From IMG/VR virus record IMGVR_UViG_3300025305_003938, positions 1 through 64,000 of that record: a DNA stretch of 64,000 bases. The stretch is one strand, 5' to 3'. The translations under genes were made by a program, and so were the position numbers. Positions 30,439 through 38,537 of this stretch are shown in pieces. Under the pieces are notes generated by a model. That model searched no databases. It saw only the letters and a list, made by a program, of their open reading frames with translations, and was not told the origin of the DNA. Position 1 is the stretch's first letter, and every line of letters starts with the position of its first letter. The DNA is from a virus.

Positions 30439-30506
30439 CTCAGTCTGGATAGAGCAACGGTTTTCTACACCGTTGGTCGCAGGTTCGAATCCTGCCGGGT
30501 GTGCCA
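30429..30506 (+). tRNA. tRNA-Arg(UCU)
   Basis: The cloverleaf is complete: acceptor GCACCCG/CGGGTGT, D-arm GCTC/GAGC, anticodon stem ACGGT/ACCGT with loop TTTCTAC (anticodon TCT), T-arm GCAGG-TTCGAAT-CCTGC and encoded CCA. It reads AGA codons, which are common in the AT-rich genes here. Confidence 0.93.
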
Positions 30507-30522
30507 CCCTTCACTTTTCATT

Positions 30523-30861
30523 ATGATCAAACTAGAGAAAATCTTATTATTTACTATTTGTGTGATCCTCGCGATCATTCTTCGTGTTACTTGTGTGGGC
30601 GCCCAAGAAACTACAGCAAAACTTGATAAAGACACGTGCTTTGCATTATTTCAGCAAATCATAGAAACTCAGAATACTAGGCGAGCCTATCAGCTTGGAT
30701 TCGAAGAAACGCTCCTCCGCCACGAAGAAAACAAAATTTCGAAAGAGCAGTACGATGCTTACCTTACTACTTGGAAAGACAAGGAAAATGAGTTAAGAAC
30801 CAAGGTCACAGCGCTTTATAATCATGCATATGCCGGGAGCTGCTTCAACTATAAAAAGTAA
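30523..30861 (+). CDS. Signal-anchored periplasmic helical protein (possible inner spanin)
   Basis: This 112-residue protein starts at ATG 30523. One N-terminal transmembrane/signal helix (about 5-25) is followed by a charged helical region (about 40-95) with two cysteines. This layout, next to a small lipoprotein gene, resembles an inner/outer spanin pair for outer-membrane disruption, but the tRNA lies between them and no family match is certain. Confidence 0.6.
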   Translation: MIKLEKILLFTICVILAIILRVTCVGAQETTAKLDKDTCFALFQQIIETQNTRRAYQLGFEETLLRHEENKISKEQYDAYLTTWKDKENELRTKVTALYNHAYAGSCFNYKK

Positions 30862-30862
30862 T

Positions 30863-30890
30863 TTGAATTTTTCGAATACTATTATATTAT
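30863..30890 (+). promoter_or_regulatory. Candidate promoter
   Basis: TTGAAT (30863-30868), a 16-base spacer and TATTAT (30885-30890) sit just upstream of the gene at 30906, whose ribosome-binding site AAGGGG follows at 30894-30899. Confidence 0.5.
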
Positions 30891-30905
30891 GAGAAGGGGC
30901 CGCAT

Positions 30906-31160
30906 ATGAAAATCACAGAAAAAATAAAAAAAGAGATAATTCTTAAAGCCATGGCCGAGTTCGGAAGTGAACCCGACTGGTATATAAAAAATAGTTCAGA
31001 TATGGGCCTCACTCTCTACGCCGACTGCTGGGAAAACACAGATTTGTCTGGAAAACTAAGAATCGACTTGCCTGAAAGGTACCATGGATTAAGAACAGTG
31101 GTACTTCACAGAGAATCCCCGTCTTACGCGGAACCCGAAGGTAAAAAATTTACAATTTAG
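30906..31160 (+). CDS. Small protein, unknown
   Basis: This 84-residue protein has an N-terminal basic helix (ITEKIKKEIILKAMAEFG) and a beta-rich C-terminus. Its ribosome-binding site is AAGGGG. No family is recognised. Confidence 0.6.
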   Translation: MKITEKIKKEIILKAMAEFGSEPDWYIKNSSDMGLTLYADCWENTDLSGKLRIDLPERYHGLRTVVLHRESPSYAEPEGKKFTI

Positions 31161-31161
31161 T

Positions 31162-31190
31162 TTGACATATGCTTGGTTTGATCTTATAAT
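31162..31190 (+). promoter_or_regulatory. Consensus sigma70 promoter
   Basis: TTGACA (31162-31167), 17 bases and TATAAT (31185-31190) make a perfect consensus promoter. The start near 31197 leaves only about 10 bases before ATG 31207, again a very short leader. Confidence 0.82.
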
Positions 31191-31206
31191 AAAGCAGAGG
31201 TTATAA

Positions 31207-31707
31207 ATGAGTAAAAAAACAATTGTGGTTAGTGGCGGTTTCGATCCGGTACATGTTGGCCATGTAAGAATGATTCGTGCAGCGGCCGAGTATGGAGATG
31301 TGATTGTTGTTATCAACAGTGACGACTGGCTCATGAGGAAAAAGGGTTATATCTTTATGCCATGGAATCAACGCCGCGAAATCATTGAATCGATAATTGG
31401 AGTACACGAAGTTGCAACTGTAGATGATACAGATGGCACTGTGTGCGAGGCGTTAAAAAGGCTGCAGCCGGCATTGTTTGGAAATGGTGGAGATCGTACA
31501 AATAAAAATACTCCGGAAATGCAAGTTTGTGAAGACTTGGACATCGATATGCTCTGGGCTCTAGGCGGTGACAAGGTTCAAAGTAGTTCTGTATTAGTTG
31601 CAGATGCTGTAGGCCTGCAGCCCTCCGTACATGAAGAAAATAGCTTGACAACTCCATCTGAATCCTATATACTAACACCAGAACATATGATTGGGGAAGA
31701 ACGATGA
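31207..31707 (+). CDS. Cytidylyltransferase-like nucleotidyltransferase
   Basis: In this 166-residue protein the GGFDPVHVGH segment (H16-x-x-H19) is the HxGH signature, and a later DKVQSSSVL matches the distal Ser-rich motif. It is like the C-terminal nucleotidyltransferase half of HldE/RfaE or glycerol-phosphate cytidylyltransferases. It would couple a sugar- or polyol-phosphate to a nucleotide, which suits a phage that also carries a glycan operon. Confidence 0.85.
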   Translation: MSKKTIVVSGGFDPVHVGHVRMIRAAAEYGDVIVVINSDDWLMRKKGYIFMPWNQRREIIESIIGVHEVATVDDTDGTVCEALKRLQPALFGNGGDRTNKNTPEMQVCEDLDIDMLWALGGDKVQSSSVLVADAVGLQPSVHEENSLTTPSESYILTPEHMIGEER

Positions 31708-32060
31708 AATTTAATCTAGAAACTCAACCCGACGCCGGCGCCTATTTCATCAACTTTACACACGTGAAGGGTGGAAATTACTATCATGCGTATGTTAGGT
31801 TAGACGATGTGGTTTCCTGGGAATCGGAGATAGTAACATATGCAGATTCTGCAGAGAAGCGCTCCGCACATAGTAATGGTCAAGAAAACTGGGTTTTAAC
31901 CACGAATCACAGATCTTACAAAACGGTTCAAAATTTTAATGAAATTATGGACACGTGCAATTGGCACTCACCCCGAACGACATCGGTCGGCTCGCCCACT
32001 GGAAGATTAGATGATGTGACTGTTGCTAATAGAAAGGAATCCCATGGAAAACTTTCGTAG
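31704..32060 (+). CDS. Small protein, unknown
   Basis: This 118-residue protein overlaps the nucleotidyltransferase stop (ATGA). It is beta-rich at first (AYFINFTHVKGGNYYHAYVRL) with a polar C-terminal part. No family is recognised. Confidence 0.6.
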   Translation: MKFNLETQPDAGAYFINFTHVKGGNYYHAYVRLDDVVSWESEIVTYADSAEKRSAHSNGQENWVLTTNHRSYKTVQNFNEIMDTCNWHSPRTTSVGSPTGRLDDVTVANRKESHGKLS

Positions 32061-32322
32061 TATCATATCGAGTTCATTAATGCGATTAAACAATTTTATC
32101 ATCATGTCTGCAGCTTGGTTGCTAATGTTTGCTATTGTTTCTTGTTACGTCGTTACAATGTCTGGAACAATCTCTTATATTTGTAATTCATATAAGATGG
32201 ACGGATATATGGATATTCGTTTTGGTATGACTGTGTTTGTGGCGATTGTTGGCCTAGTTTGGGTACCCTATTATATTAAGGATATCTCTAGATTCATCTT
32301 CGTACGAGATCACAGACAATAA
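32044..32322 (+). CDS. Small integral membrane protein
   Basis: This 92-residue protein starts at ATG 32044 behind AAAGGAA. Two transmembrane helices (about 18-40 and 58-78) are seen. It ends 1 base before the tRNA-Val gene. Its function is unknown; small two-helix membrane proteins can be holins, but nothing specific is seen. Confidence 0.65.
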   Translation: MENFRSIISSSLMRLNNFIIMSAAWLLMFAIVSCYVVTMSGTISYICNSYKMDGYMDIRFGMTVFVAIVGLVWVPYYIKDISRFIFVRDHRQ

Positions 32323-32323
32323 T

Positions 32324-32399
32324 AGGCAGGTAGCTCAGTTGGTAGAGCAGTGCCTTTACACGGCACCGGCCGCAGGTTCGAATCCTGTCCTGCCTACCA
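32324..32399 (+). tRNA. tRNA-Val(UAC)
   Basis: The acceptor is AGGCAGG/CCTGCCT, the anticodon stem GTGCC/GGCAC with loop TTTACAC (anticodon TAC), the T-arm GCAGG-TTCGAAT-CCTGT, and CCA is encoded. The 5' base is A, which is uncommon. Confidence 0.92.
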
Positions 32400-32753
32400 T
32401 TAAATAATAGTTGTAGAAATTCCAGCTTTCTTTGCATCGATTTGAAGTTGCAAAGTTTCAGCATATTCTCTGAATACGTCTGATGTGTTGAGAGTGATTC
32501 TCATTTTATTAAGAATAAGTTGTGTTGTCGGCGGGTAGTAAGCTTTTTGCCGGCCAATCATTTGATTCAATTCTTGGACTTTATCGTGTGCGTAATAAAA
32601 TGCGCGCCCTGGTTCTCTAGTGTTAACGAAATCTAATCCGCGTTGTGCTTCTTCTAAGAAATCTAATATTCTTTTATTTTGCGCGTTCGTTGGTTCCGGC
32701 GCATTATCGAAAAATCTGAGATAACTAAAAAGGTTTTGAATGTTGTTGGCCAT
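32400..32753 (-). CDS. Small helical protein on the - strand, unknown
   Basis: This 117-residue protein is one of only two genes on the - strand. It ends one base after the tRNA-Val gene. It is helical, with Asn/Gln-rich parts (MANNIQNLFSYLRFFDNAPEP). AGAGAA precedes its start. No family is recognised. Its orientation and isolation suggest separate control. Confidence 0.65.
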   Translation of the reverse strand: MANNIQNLFSYLRFFDNAPEPTNAQNKRILDFLEEAQRGLDFVNTREPGRAFYYAHDKVQELNQMIGRQKAYYPPTTQLILNKMRITLNTSDVFREYAETLQLQIDAKKAGISTTII

Positions 32754-32971
32754 ATTCTCTTGGTTTCCTTGTGTAGTCTAATTATTTTTAAAAAAAACAA
32801 ATAGCCGTTTTTTTCCCATCTTGTTGAATTATAACGGCATTATTTTTACAATGACATAAACGAAAAAAAAATAAAAGAGAATAGATTTTCATACGTCTAT
32901 GTAATGCGAGTGGTCCGTGTCTTTGCGGGCATGGGTACACTCATTTACCATAAATAAGGAGAAAATAAATT

Positions 32972-34624
32972 ATGGCTTTTGAATTAGGACAAGTAATTCA
33001 GGGACGCCACCTCGTAGCAGGTGACATGTCCGGTGAACTACAGGTATCCGCAGTAGGCGGACACAGCGGCGACCTTGATGCCGTTCTCGCTGGCTTGAAC
33101 AGCGACATTGAAGCAGAGGAAGTTGCTCGCGCAGCTGCCTTTGCAGCAGGTGAAGCAGCAACAAACGCTGGCTTTACATCCATGGGCGCTCGCGTCGATG
33201 CACACGAAGCTTCTGCTGACACTCGTATGGGTGCTGAAGAAGTTGCACGTGCTGCAGCCGACACATCTCTCACGACTCGTCTCGCAGCGGAAGAAGCGGC
33301 TCTCGCAGCAGAAATCGCAGCAACAGCAGCAGACTTCGTGTCTGCAGACGCTCGTTCCACAAGCGGCGAAGCAGCTCTCGCAGCTGAAATCGCAGCAACA
33401 GCAGCAGATTTCACATCCGCTGACCTCCGCGCTTCCAACGGTGAAGCAGCTCTCGCAGCAGAGATTGCAGCAACAGCAGCAGACTTCGTGTCTTCTGACG
33501 CGCGCGTTCTCGCTGACGAGGCTGCTCTCGCAGCTGAAATCGCTCGCGCAGGTGGTGTTGAGTCCTCTTTAGAGACTCGTCTCGCAGCTGAAGAAGCAGC
33601 TCTCGCAGCTGAAATCGTAGCAACGACAGCAGATTTCGTATCTGCAGACCTCCGCGCTTTCAACGGTGAAGCAGCTCTGACGGCCTACTCTGGCTCGCAG
33701 GCATCAGTCCGTGCTTACGATCAAGTAATCATCAGTGACCACTTCGCTGATGTATACGTAGCTATGGGTGCTCACGAAGTATCTGCTGACGCACGCATTG
33801 GCGCTGAAGAATCTGCCCGTGCAGCTTTCCAGACATCTTCTGATGCGCGCCTCAGCGCTGACGAGATTGCCTTGAACGCAGCTGACGCTTCCATTGAGAC
33901 TCGTCTCATTGCTGAAGAAGCAGCTCTCGCAGCTGAAATCGCAGCAACAAACGCTGATGTCACTTCTATCGATCTTGCAATTGCAGACGAAGTAGCCCTT
34001 CGCGGCGGAGCCGACGCGTCTCTCACGACTCGTCTCGCTGCAGCGGAAGCTAAAGAAGCAGCAGATTTCGTATCTGCAGACGCAGCTGCAGCAGCTGAGC
34101 ACGTAGCAGTAAGCGCAGCCTTCGCATCCGGTGACACTCGTCACGGTGTGGAAGAAGCAGCCCGAGCAGCAGGCGACTTATCTTTGGAAACAAAGATTGA
34201 CGCTGACATTGCAGCATTGGTTAACTCTGCTCCAGCACAGCTTGACACTCTCTTAGAGATTGCAAACTCTTTGAACAACGATGCTAACGCATTCAACACT
34301 CTCAATGGACTCATCTCCACCGAGAATGCTGGCCGTGTAGCAGCACTTGCTTCCGCAGACACTCGTCAGGGTGTAGAAGAGGCAGCACGCGCAGCAGCAG
34401 ACGCATCTCTCACGACTCGTCTCGCAGCAGCAGAAGCTGAAGAAGCAGCTGATATGATCAGCTCTGACGCACGCGTTCTTGCAGTAGAAGACACTGGTGT
34501 CCAGAAGGTTTCCTTCGACGACGCAGCTGGCATCTACAGCATGAGCTTCGGCGCAGGCAAGCCATCGATGGAAATGTCCCTCGACGGTGGTCAGATCAAG
34601 GTTGAGTTCAAGGTTGCTGTATAA
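32972..34624 (+). CDS. Alanine-rich repeat virion protein (fibre-like), highly expressed type
   Basis: This 550-residue protein has AAGGAG 10 bases before ATG 32972. The N-terminal 45 residues are non-repetitive. Residues about 45-510 are repeats of roughly 20-26 residues built on EEAALAAEIAATAADFVSAD and SLTTRLAAEEA variants, predicted to form long coiled coils. A short beta tip closes the protein (SMEMSLDGGQIKVEFKVAV). The codon use is strongly biased and a strong terminator follows, so it is probably an abundant structural fibre, whisker or decoration. No named family is certain. The large open frame on the - strand is a composition shadow. Confidence 0.82.
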   Translation: MAFELGQVIQGRHLVAGDMSGELQVSAVGGHSGDLDAVLAGLNSDIEAEEVARAAAFAAGEAATNAGFTSMGARVDAHEASADTRMGAEEVARAAADTSLTTRLAAEEAALAAEIAATAADFVSADARSTSGEAALAAEIAATAADFTSADLRASNGEAALAAEIAATAADFVSSDARVLADEAALAAEIARAGGVESSLETRLAAEEAALAAEIVATTADFVSADLRAFNGEAALTAYSGSQASVRAYDQVIISDHFADVYVAMGAHEVSADARIGAEESARAAFQTSSDARLSADEIALNAADASIETRLIAEEAALAAEIAATNADVTSIDLAIADEVALRGGADASLTTRLAAAEAKEAADFVSADAAAAAEHVAVSAAFASGDTRHGVEEAARAAGDLSLETKIDADIAALVNSAPAQLDTLLEIANSLNNDANAFNTLNGLISTENAGRVAALASADTRQGVEEAARAAADASLTTRLAAAEAEEAADMISSDARVLAVEDTGVQKVSFDDAAGIYSMSFGAGKPSMEMSLDGGQIKVEFKVAV

Positions 34625-34670
34625 TACAGCTTAGTTCTTGTGAACTACTTAATCTTTTAGATTAAAATTT

Positions 34671-34700
34671 GAAGGGGGTGGTCTTTAGGCCACCCCCTTC
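34671..34700 (+). terminator. Terminator after the alanine-rich protein
   Basis: GAAGGGGGTGG (34671-34681), loop TCTTTAGG and CCACCCCCTTC (34690-34700) form a perfect 11-bp stem. There is no long U-tract, but the strength and position (46 bases after the stop) indicate a 3' end or stabiliser. Confidence 0.8.
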
Positions 34701-34740
34701 ATCTATATAATATGAAACAATACAACGAAGGGTGTCAAAA

Positions 34741-35349
34741 ATGAACAAAAACTATAAAAAGTTAATATTGAAATATCAATATCTCTTAGAAGAATTACAA
34801 GACACAGAAGACGATCTACAAACAGTTCAAACTCTCTTCAATAAAGAAATTGAAGATGATGAGCGTACATCAGCTTGGAACGATCATGCTGAAGAATTGA
34901 ACGAAAATGAAGCTGCAGAAGAAAAACAGGAAGCCTCTGACGATGACGATTGTGGCGACGATGAATCCATGGTACATCCAAAAATAATGAAAACAATATA
35001 TAGGAGATTGTCTAGAGTTTGCCACCCTGATATATCAGCTGATCCTAGCTCCGAAGCAACGTTCGTGGAGCTATCCGCTGCATATGCCGAACAAAATTAT
35101 CTTCTCATGCTAATATTGGCTATCGAACTAGATGTCAATATAGACGATCTTAAGAGGCAAATATCAAAAAAACACTTCAAACATTTTAAAAAATCGATAA
35201 ATAAGCTTGAAGAAAAAATATCCAAACATCAAGGTTCTTTCGCATGGATGTGGTATAACGAAGAAGATGAGAAAAAGAAAGAGGCGATCAAAGAACTGTT
35301 TTTGAGAACAATTGACAATATGAGACAAAAAGAAGGGAGATCGAAATAA
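34741..35349 (+). CDS. J-domain-like protein
   Basis: This 202-residue protein starts at ATG 34741, 8 bases after AAGGG; GTG 34732 is the alternative. The central part has IYRRLSRVCHPDISADPSSE, with the HPD motif and flanking helices of a J-domain (DnaJ class), which stimulates Hsp70. The N-terminus is a coiled coil with an acidic stretch and the C-terminus is helical and charged. It might recruit host DnaK during virion assembly. Confidence 0.7.
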   Translation: MNKNYKKLILKYQYLLEELQDTEDDLQTVQTLFNKEIEDDERTSAWNDHAEELNENEAAEEKQEASDDDDCGDDESMVHPKIMKTIYRRLSRVCHPDISADPSSEATFVELSAAYAEQNYLLMLILAIELDVNIDDLKRQISKKHFKHFKKSINKLEEKISKHQGSFAWMWYNEEDEKKKEAIKELFLRTIDNMRQKEGRSK

Positions 35350-35801
35350 TGTCAGAAAACAATGAAATAGAAAATTACATCTTAAAGCATATGGAATATG
35401 TGGATGTAACTCTCACGGTCCGCGCCGACGACGCTAAATTGCTATGTCGTTCTGCTTTGGCCATGATGGTCAATAATTATGAAAAAGAGCATTCCAAATA
35501 TGCTGTAGCTATCAACAATCTACTAACTGAAGGAAATGCAAAACAAGTTGAAAAAAATATAGTGGAATATATTGCTTTTATTGATGAATATAGGGATTCT
35601 TTAGTTGAACTCGACCGCGCCGTAAAAGCGTATGTTGCAAGAGAAACAGCTGAAGTTTCTGCAAACTTCCCCCTAGACGAAAAAATTGATTTAGATGATT
35701 TTAACGCACAACTAGCGGAAGCTTCGAAAAAACAACAAGAAGAGATCAAGAAACATAATTCAAAAATTAAAAAATCAACAAAGAGAAAAACAAAGAAATA
35801 A
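35349..35801 (+). CDS. Helical protein with basic tail, unknown
   Basis: This 150-residue protein shares one base with the previous stop. It is nearly all helical (about 10-130) and ends in a Lys-rich tail (KKSTKRKTKK). No family is recognised. Its position suggests a role with the J-domain protein or the next structural genes. Confidence 0.65.
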   Translation: MSENNEIENYILKHMEYVDVTLTVRADDAKLLCRSALAMMVNNYEKEHSKYAVAINNLLTEGNAKQVEKNIVEYIAFIDEYRDSLVELDRAVKAYVARETAEVSANFPLDEKIDLDDFNAQLAEASKKQQEEIKKHNSKIKKSTKRKTKK

Positions 35802-35823
35802 CACATAGATAGGAGTAAAAGAT

Positions 35824-36258
35824 ATGCCAGGAGGAAAAACAAATTCATCGCCAGTCGGTACAAGTTTCATATCACACAATGTAGGCCTTTATAACGTTGG
35901 GTCGTACCAAGTTAGTAGTGTACCATTCTTGTCGAGTTCGATAACTGCACAGGCGGATGGAGATATAATCGCCGTTGAATTCCCAAAGGTTACTAAATTC
36001 ATAGTAATAAGAAATCTACGGCCGGCGTCTCAAACATCAGCGCCACTTAGGTTTGGATTCTCAGAGAATGGGATCAACCGGGCAAATTATATAACCCTTT
36101 TTAACGACGAATCATTCACAGCCGATTACAAAGTTTCAAAGATGTATATACGTGCCGATCTTGCCGCAGCAGCAACTGCCTCTGTTTATGCAGGGTTAAC
36201 TGGAATTCCCGCAAGTCAACTTACGCACAACTGGACTGGATCCAAGGGTGTTGGGTAG
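35824..36258 (+). CDS. Beta-rich structural-type protein
   Basis: This 144-residue protein has a strong AGGAG site. It is Ser/Gly/Ala/Val-rich with regular beta strands (NVGSYQVSSVPFLSSSI, VTKFIVIRNLRPASQTSAPL). This composition is typical of small virion proteins (decoration, tail or baseplate). It is followed 2 bases later by the repeat-bearing 36261 gene. Confidence 0.65.
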   Translation: MPGGKTNSSPVGTSFISHNVGLYNVGSYQVSSVPFLSSSITAQADGDIIAVEFPKVTKFIVIRNLRPASQTSAPLRFGFSENGINRANYITLFNDESFTADYKVSKMYIRADLAAAATASVYAGLTGIPASQLTHNWTGSKGVG

Positions 36259-36260
36259 AA

Positions 36261-37490
36261 ATGAGCTTCGGTACATTCAGATCGAGGGTACCTCGTGATA
36301 TTCTGGCCACTTTAGAGAACACTAAAGAGGAAGCGAAACAATACGCCCAAGAACAAGTTAATCAGTTTTCAAGCTCTATTATGACAGAGGTTCTTCCGAA
36401 CTTGACAGTTTCCGGGGGAATCTCACCAACTGAATTTGCAGCGTTCAGCGCCTCGTTCTCTCAAAACTTAGTAGCGGTAGAAGTTGGGACGATGGCGTAC
36501 GCCGACCAGCAGGTCACTGTCTTTTCAGCATCTGTCAGTGAGAATCTTTCTGACGGCATATCTGCAACTGAATTTGAAGCATTCAGTGCCTCTTTTGCAC
36601 AAAACTTAACAGCAGTTGGTGCAGCATCAATGGCTTACGCGGATCAACAAGTTCAAGCCGCAACAGGGTCGATAATGGCATATGCCGATCAGCAGGTTAC
36701 TAACTTTTCAGCATCTGTCAATGGGAATTTTTCTTACGGCATATCTGCAACTGAATTTGCAGCGTTCAGCGCCTCTTTTGCACAAAACTTAGTAGCGGTA
36801 GAAGTTGGGACGATGGCGTACGCCGACCAACAGGTTACTAACTTTTCAGCATCTGTCAATGGGAATCTTTCTCACGGCATATCTGCAACTGAATTTGCAG
36901 CGTTCAGCGCCTCTTTTGCACAAAACTTAGTAGCGGTAGAAGTTGGGACGATGGCGTACGCCGACCAACAGGTTACTAACTTTTCAGCATCTGTCAATGT
37001 ATCCGGCGCCGTAGACACCACTAGTTTGACCACATTAAGTGGTTCAATGGCGGCGGCCGTCGCTGCAATGGAGCTACAAATGAACACTAATATTGGAAAC
37101 ATTGATACTGGTGCCTCTTCGGCCGAAGTAACAGCTTTAAGTGGCACAGTTGGAACAGAAATAAATCAACTTGTTGACGCTATAGCGACGTTAGAATCAA
37201 TATCTTCACAATTACAATCCCGTGTATCTTACAATACTGCAATTATTGGAATGCCTGAACATATCATACTTACAAATGACACAGGTACCGAATACTCACT
37301 CCACGTTAATGACGATGGAGATCTCCTCTTTGATGCATATGCAAACACTGGTTCGGCATGCAACACTCAACTGGTTGCTCTAGAATATTTGACACTCAAA
37401 GCTCCAAATGGCCAGCATTATCAATTGAGCGTTCAACCAGACGGCGGCTTAACATTCGATATCAGCACTCTGCCCACTGGAAGCTGCTAG
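36261..37490 (+). CDS. Tail-fibre-like protein with 46-residue tandem repeats
   Basis: This 409-residue protein has three to four repeats of about 46 residues at about 55-250, built on GISATEFAAFSASFAQ and GTMAYADQQVTNFSAS. The last two units are nearly identical in DNA (138 bases apart, ggc at 36738 and 36876), showing recent duplication. The C-terminal 90 residues are beta-rich with two LxxNDTGTEYSLHVN-like modules. It looks like a trimeric fibre shaft plus tip and may set host range. Its stop overlaps that of the opposite gene. Confidence 0.78.
   Translation: MSFGTFRSRVPRDILATLENTKEEAKQYAQEQVNQFSSSIMTEVLPNLTVSGGISPTEFAAFSASFSQNLVAVEVGTMAYADQQVTVFSASVSENLSDGISATEFEAFSASFAQNLTAVGAASMAYADQQVQAATGSIMAYADQQVTNFSASVNGNFSYGISATEFAAFSASFAQNLVAVEVGTMAYADQQVTNFSASVNGNLSHGISATEFAAFSASFAQNLVAVEVGTMAYADQQVTNFSASVNVSGAVDTTSLTTLSGSMAAAVAAMELQMNTNIGNIDTGASSAEVTALSGTVGTEINQLVDAIATLESISSQLQSRVSYNTAIIGMPEHIILTNDTGTEYSLHVNDDGDLLFDAYANTGSACNTQLVALEYLTLKAPNGQHYQLSVQPDGGLTFDISTLPTGSC
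36555..37003 (+). repeat. Tandem repeats, 138-base unit
   Basis: Near-identical units start at about 36738 and 36876, with an older, longer copy (183 bases) from 36555. They encode the 46-residue repeats of the fibre-like protein. Confidence 0.8.
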
Positions 37491-37999
37491 TCCTCTTTGT
37501 AAAATACGTCACCGTTGACTAGTTCTGATATTTGATCATAATCTATAAATAGAGAGAGATGTTTTTCATCTTCTCCCTCTGGGCGCCATATTAAAGAGAG
37601 TCGGCGCTCCTCATCATACCAGATCCAATCAAACTCATTACCTAGGTTTATCTCTCTAGAAAAAATACAACTGTATTTGTTTTGAGTCATTCCGACGACT
37701 AGATCATCATGAAGTGAATATCCTGTGTTTAATATTAGGTCTTCGCCACAGAATGCTAAGGTATCCTTATCAACTAATTCTAGAAACAAATAGCCAGTAA
37801 TCATCGTGGTGGATACATCAGCCTCGCACCACCACGTGGAAAGCTCATCTTCGTGACTAATCCAAGAACAATCCATGGAAAAAAAGTATTCTCCAAATTC
37901 ATTATAGTCATCATCTATCGGCCCACTGCATCCGGATAGAATAGACAAAACAAGTAATGTTATTGATTTATTAATTGTATCTCCTATAGTAATTATCAT
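37487..37999 (-). CDS. Lipoprotein on the - strand, unknown
   Basis: This 170-residue protein has a signal peptide ending in LSILSGC (lipobox), followed by an acidic mature domain rich in Trp, Asp and Cys. It converges with the fibre gene: the two TAG stops share the palindrome CTAG. A lipoprotein made by a phage may block superinfection or act in lysis, but nothing specific is visible. Confidence 0.75.
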   Translation of the reverse strand: MIITIGDTINKSITLLVLSILSGCSGPIDDDYNEFGEYFFSMDCSWISHEDELSTWWCEADVSTTMITGYLFLELVDKDTLAFCGEDLILNTGYSLHDDLVVGMTQNKYSCIFSREINLGNEFDWIWYDEERRLSLIWRPEGEDEKHLSLFIDYDQISELVNGDVFYKED

Positions 38000-38083
38000 A
38001 GATTACAAAAAAACAATTTTTAATAAAATACTTGCAACACTAGGTACTATTGTGCTAATATTGATTTTGATAATGAATATTGT

Positions 38084-38158
38084 GCTTCCTTCGTCTAACG
38101 GTTAGGACATCGGGTTTTCATCCCGGAAATAGGGGTTCGATTCCCCTAGGAAGTACCA
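38084..38158 (+). tRNA. tRNA-Glu(UUC)
   Basis: Acceptor GCTTCCT/AGGAAGT, anticodon stem TCGGG/CCCGG with loop TTTTCAT (anticodon TTC), T-arm AGGGG-TTCGATT-CCCCT, CCA encoded. It is the first of the 38-kb cluster. Confidence 0.92.
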
Positions 38159-38164
38159 AAAAGA

Positions 38165-38238
38165 TGAGATGTGATGTAATGGCAACATGGAACGCTTTGA
38201 CCGTTCTTTTCTAGGTTCGAATCCTAGCATCTCAGCCA
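38165..38238 (+). tRNA. tRNA-Gln(UUG)
   Basis: Acceptor TGAGATG/CATCTCA starting with the U1-A72 pair and G73 typical of tRNA-Gln, anticodon stem GAACG/CGTTC with loop CTTTGAC (anticodon TTG), T-arm CTAGG-TTCGAAT-CCTAG, CCA encoded. Confidence 0.9.
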
Positions 38239-38260
38239 TGGAGGGGGAGAAGGGAGAAAA

Positions 38261-38383
38261 ATGGATACTTTAGGCTTAGTCAGCACTGTCGCTCTAGTGT
38301 TTATTTCATGTCGAATGATTTGGAAAATACACGCCAATGAAGCGAGCATAAAACGAATCCTCGATGAATTAAACAAAAATTAA
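38261..38383 (+). CDS. Very small membrane protein between tRNA genes
   Basis: This 40-residue frame (ATG 38261) has an excellent ribosome-binding site (AGGGAG, 5 bases). One N-terminal transmembrane helix (about 4-20) and a charged tail are seen. It lies between the Gln and Thr tRNA genes. Confidence 0.6.
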   Translation: MDTLGLVSTVALVFISCRMIWKIHANEASIKRILDELNKN

Positions 38384-38389
38384 AAAATA

Positions 38390-38465
38390 GCCGGTATAGC
38401 TCAGTTGGTAGAGCACTTCACTTGTAATGAAGATGTCCCGCGTTCGATTCGTGGTGCCGGCACCA
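38390..38465 (+). tRNA. tRNA-Thr(UGU)
   Basis: Acceptor GCCGGTA/TGCCGGC, anticodon stem CTTCA/TGAAG with loop CTTGTAA (anticodon TGT), T-arm CCGCG-TTCGATT-CGTGG with one G-U, CCA encoded. Confidence 0.92.
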
Positions 38466-38537
38466 ATAATTTCTTTAAAATTTAGTTTTTGAAGTTAAAT
38501 GTAGTGAAACCCGATTATGGGTTGTATATAAAGACAT

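Noticed and set aside
32949-32956. CATAAATA resembling a T4-type late promoter before the alanine-rich gene
   Set aside because: A start 6-8 bases downstream would remove the ribosome-binding site, and I did not find the motif before other structural genes.
32998-33663. A long Ala/Ser/Arg-rich open frame on the - strand
   Set aside because: It is a mirror of the low-complexity alanine repeats of the fibre-like gene at 32972.
36555-37003. Regular repeats considered as a possible CRISPR array
   Set aside because: The repeats are in frame, coding and much longer than CRISPR repeats, without unique spacers. No CRISPR array is seen in the window.
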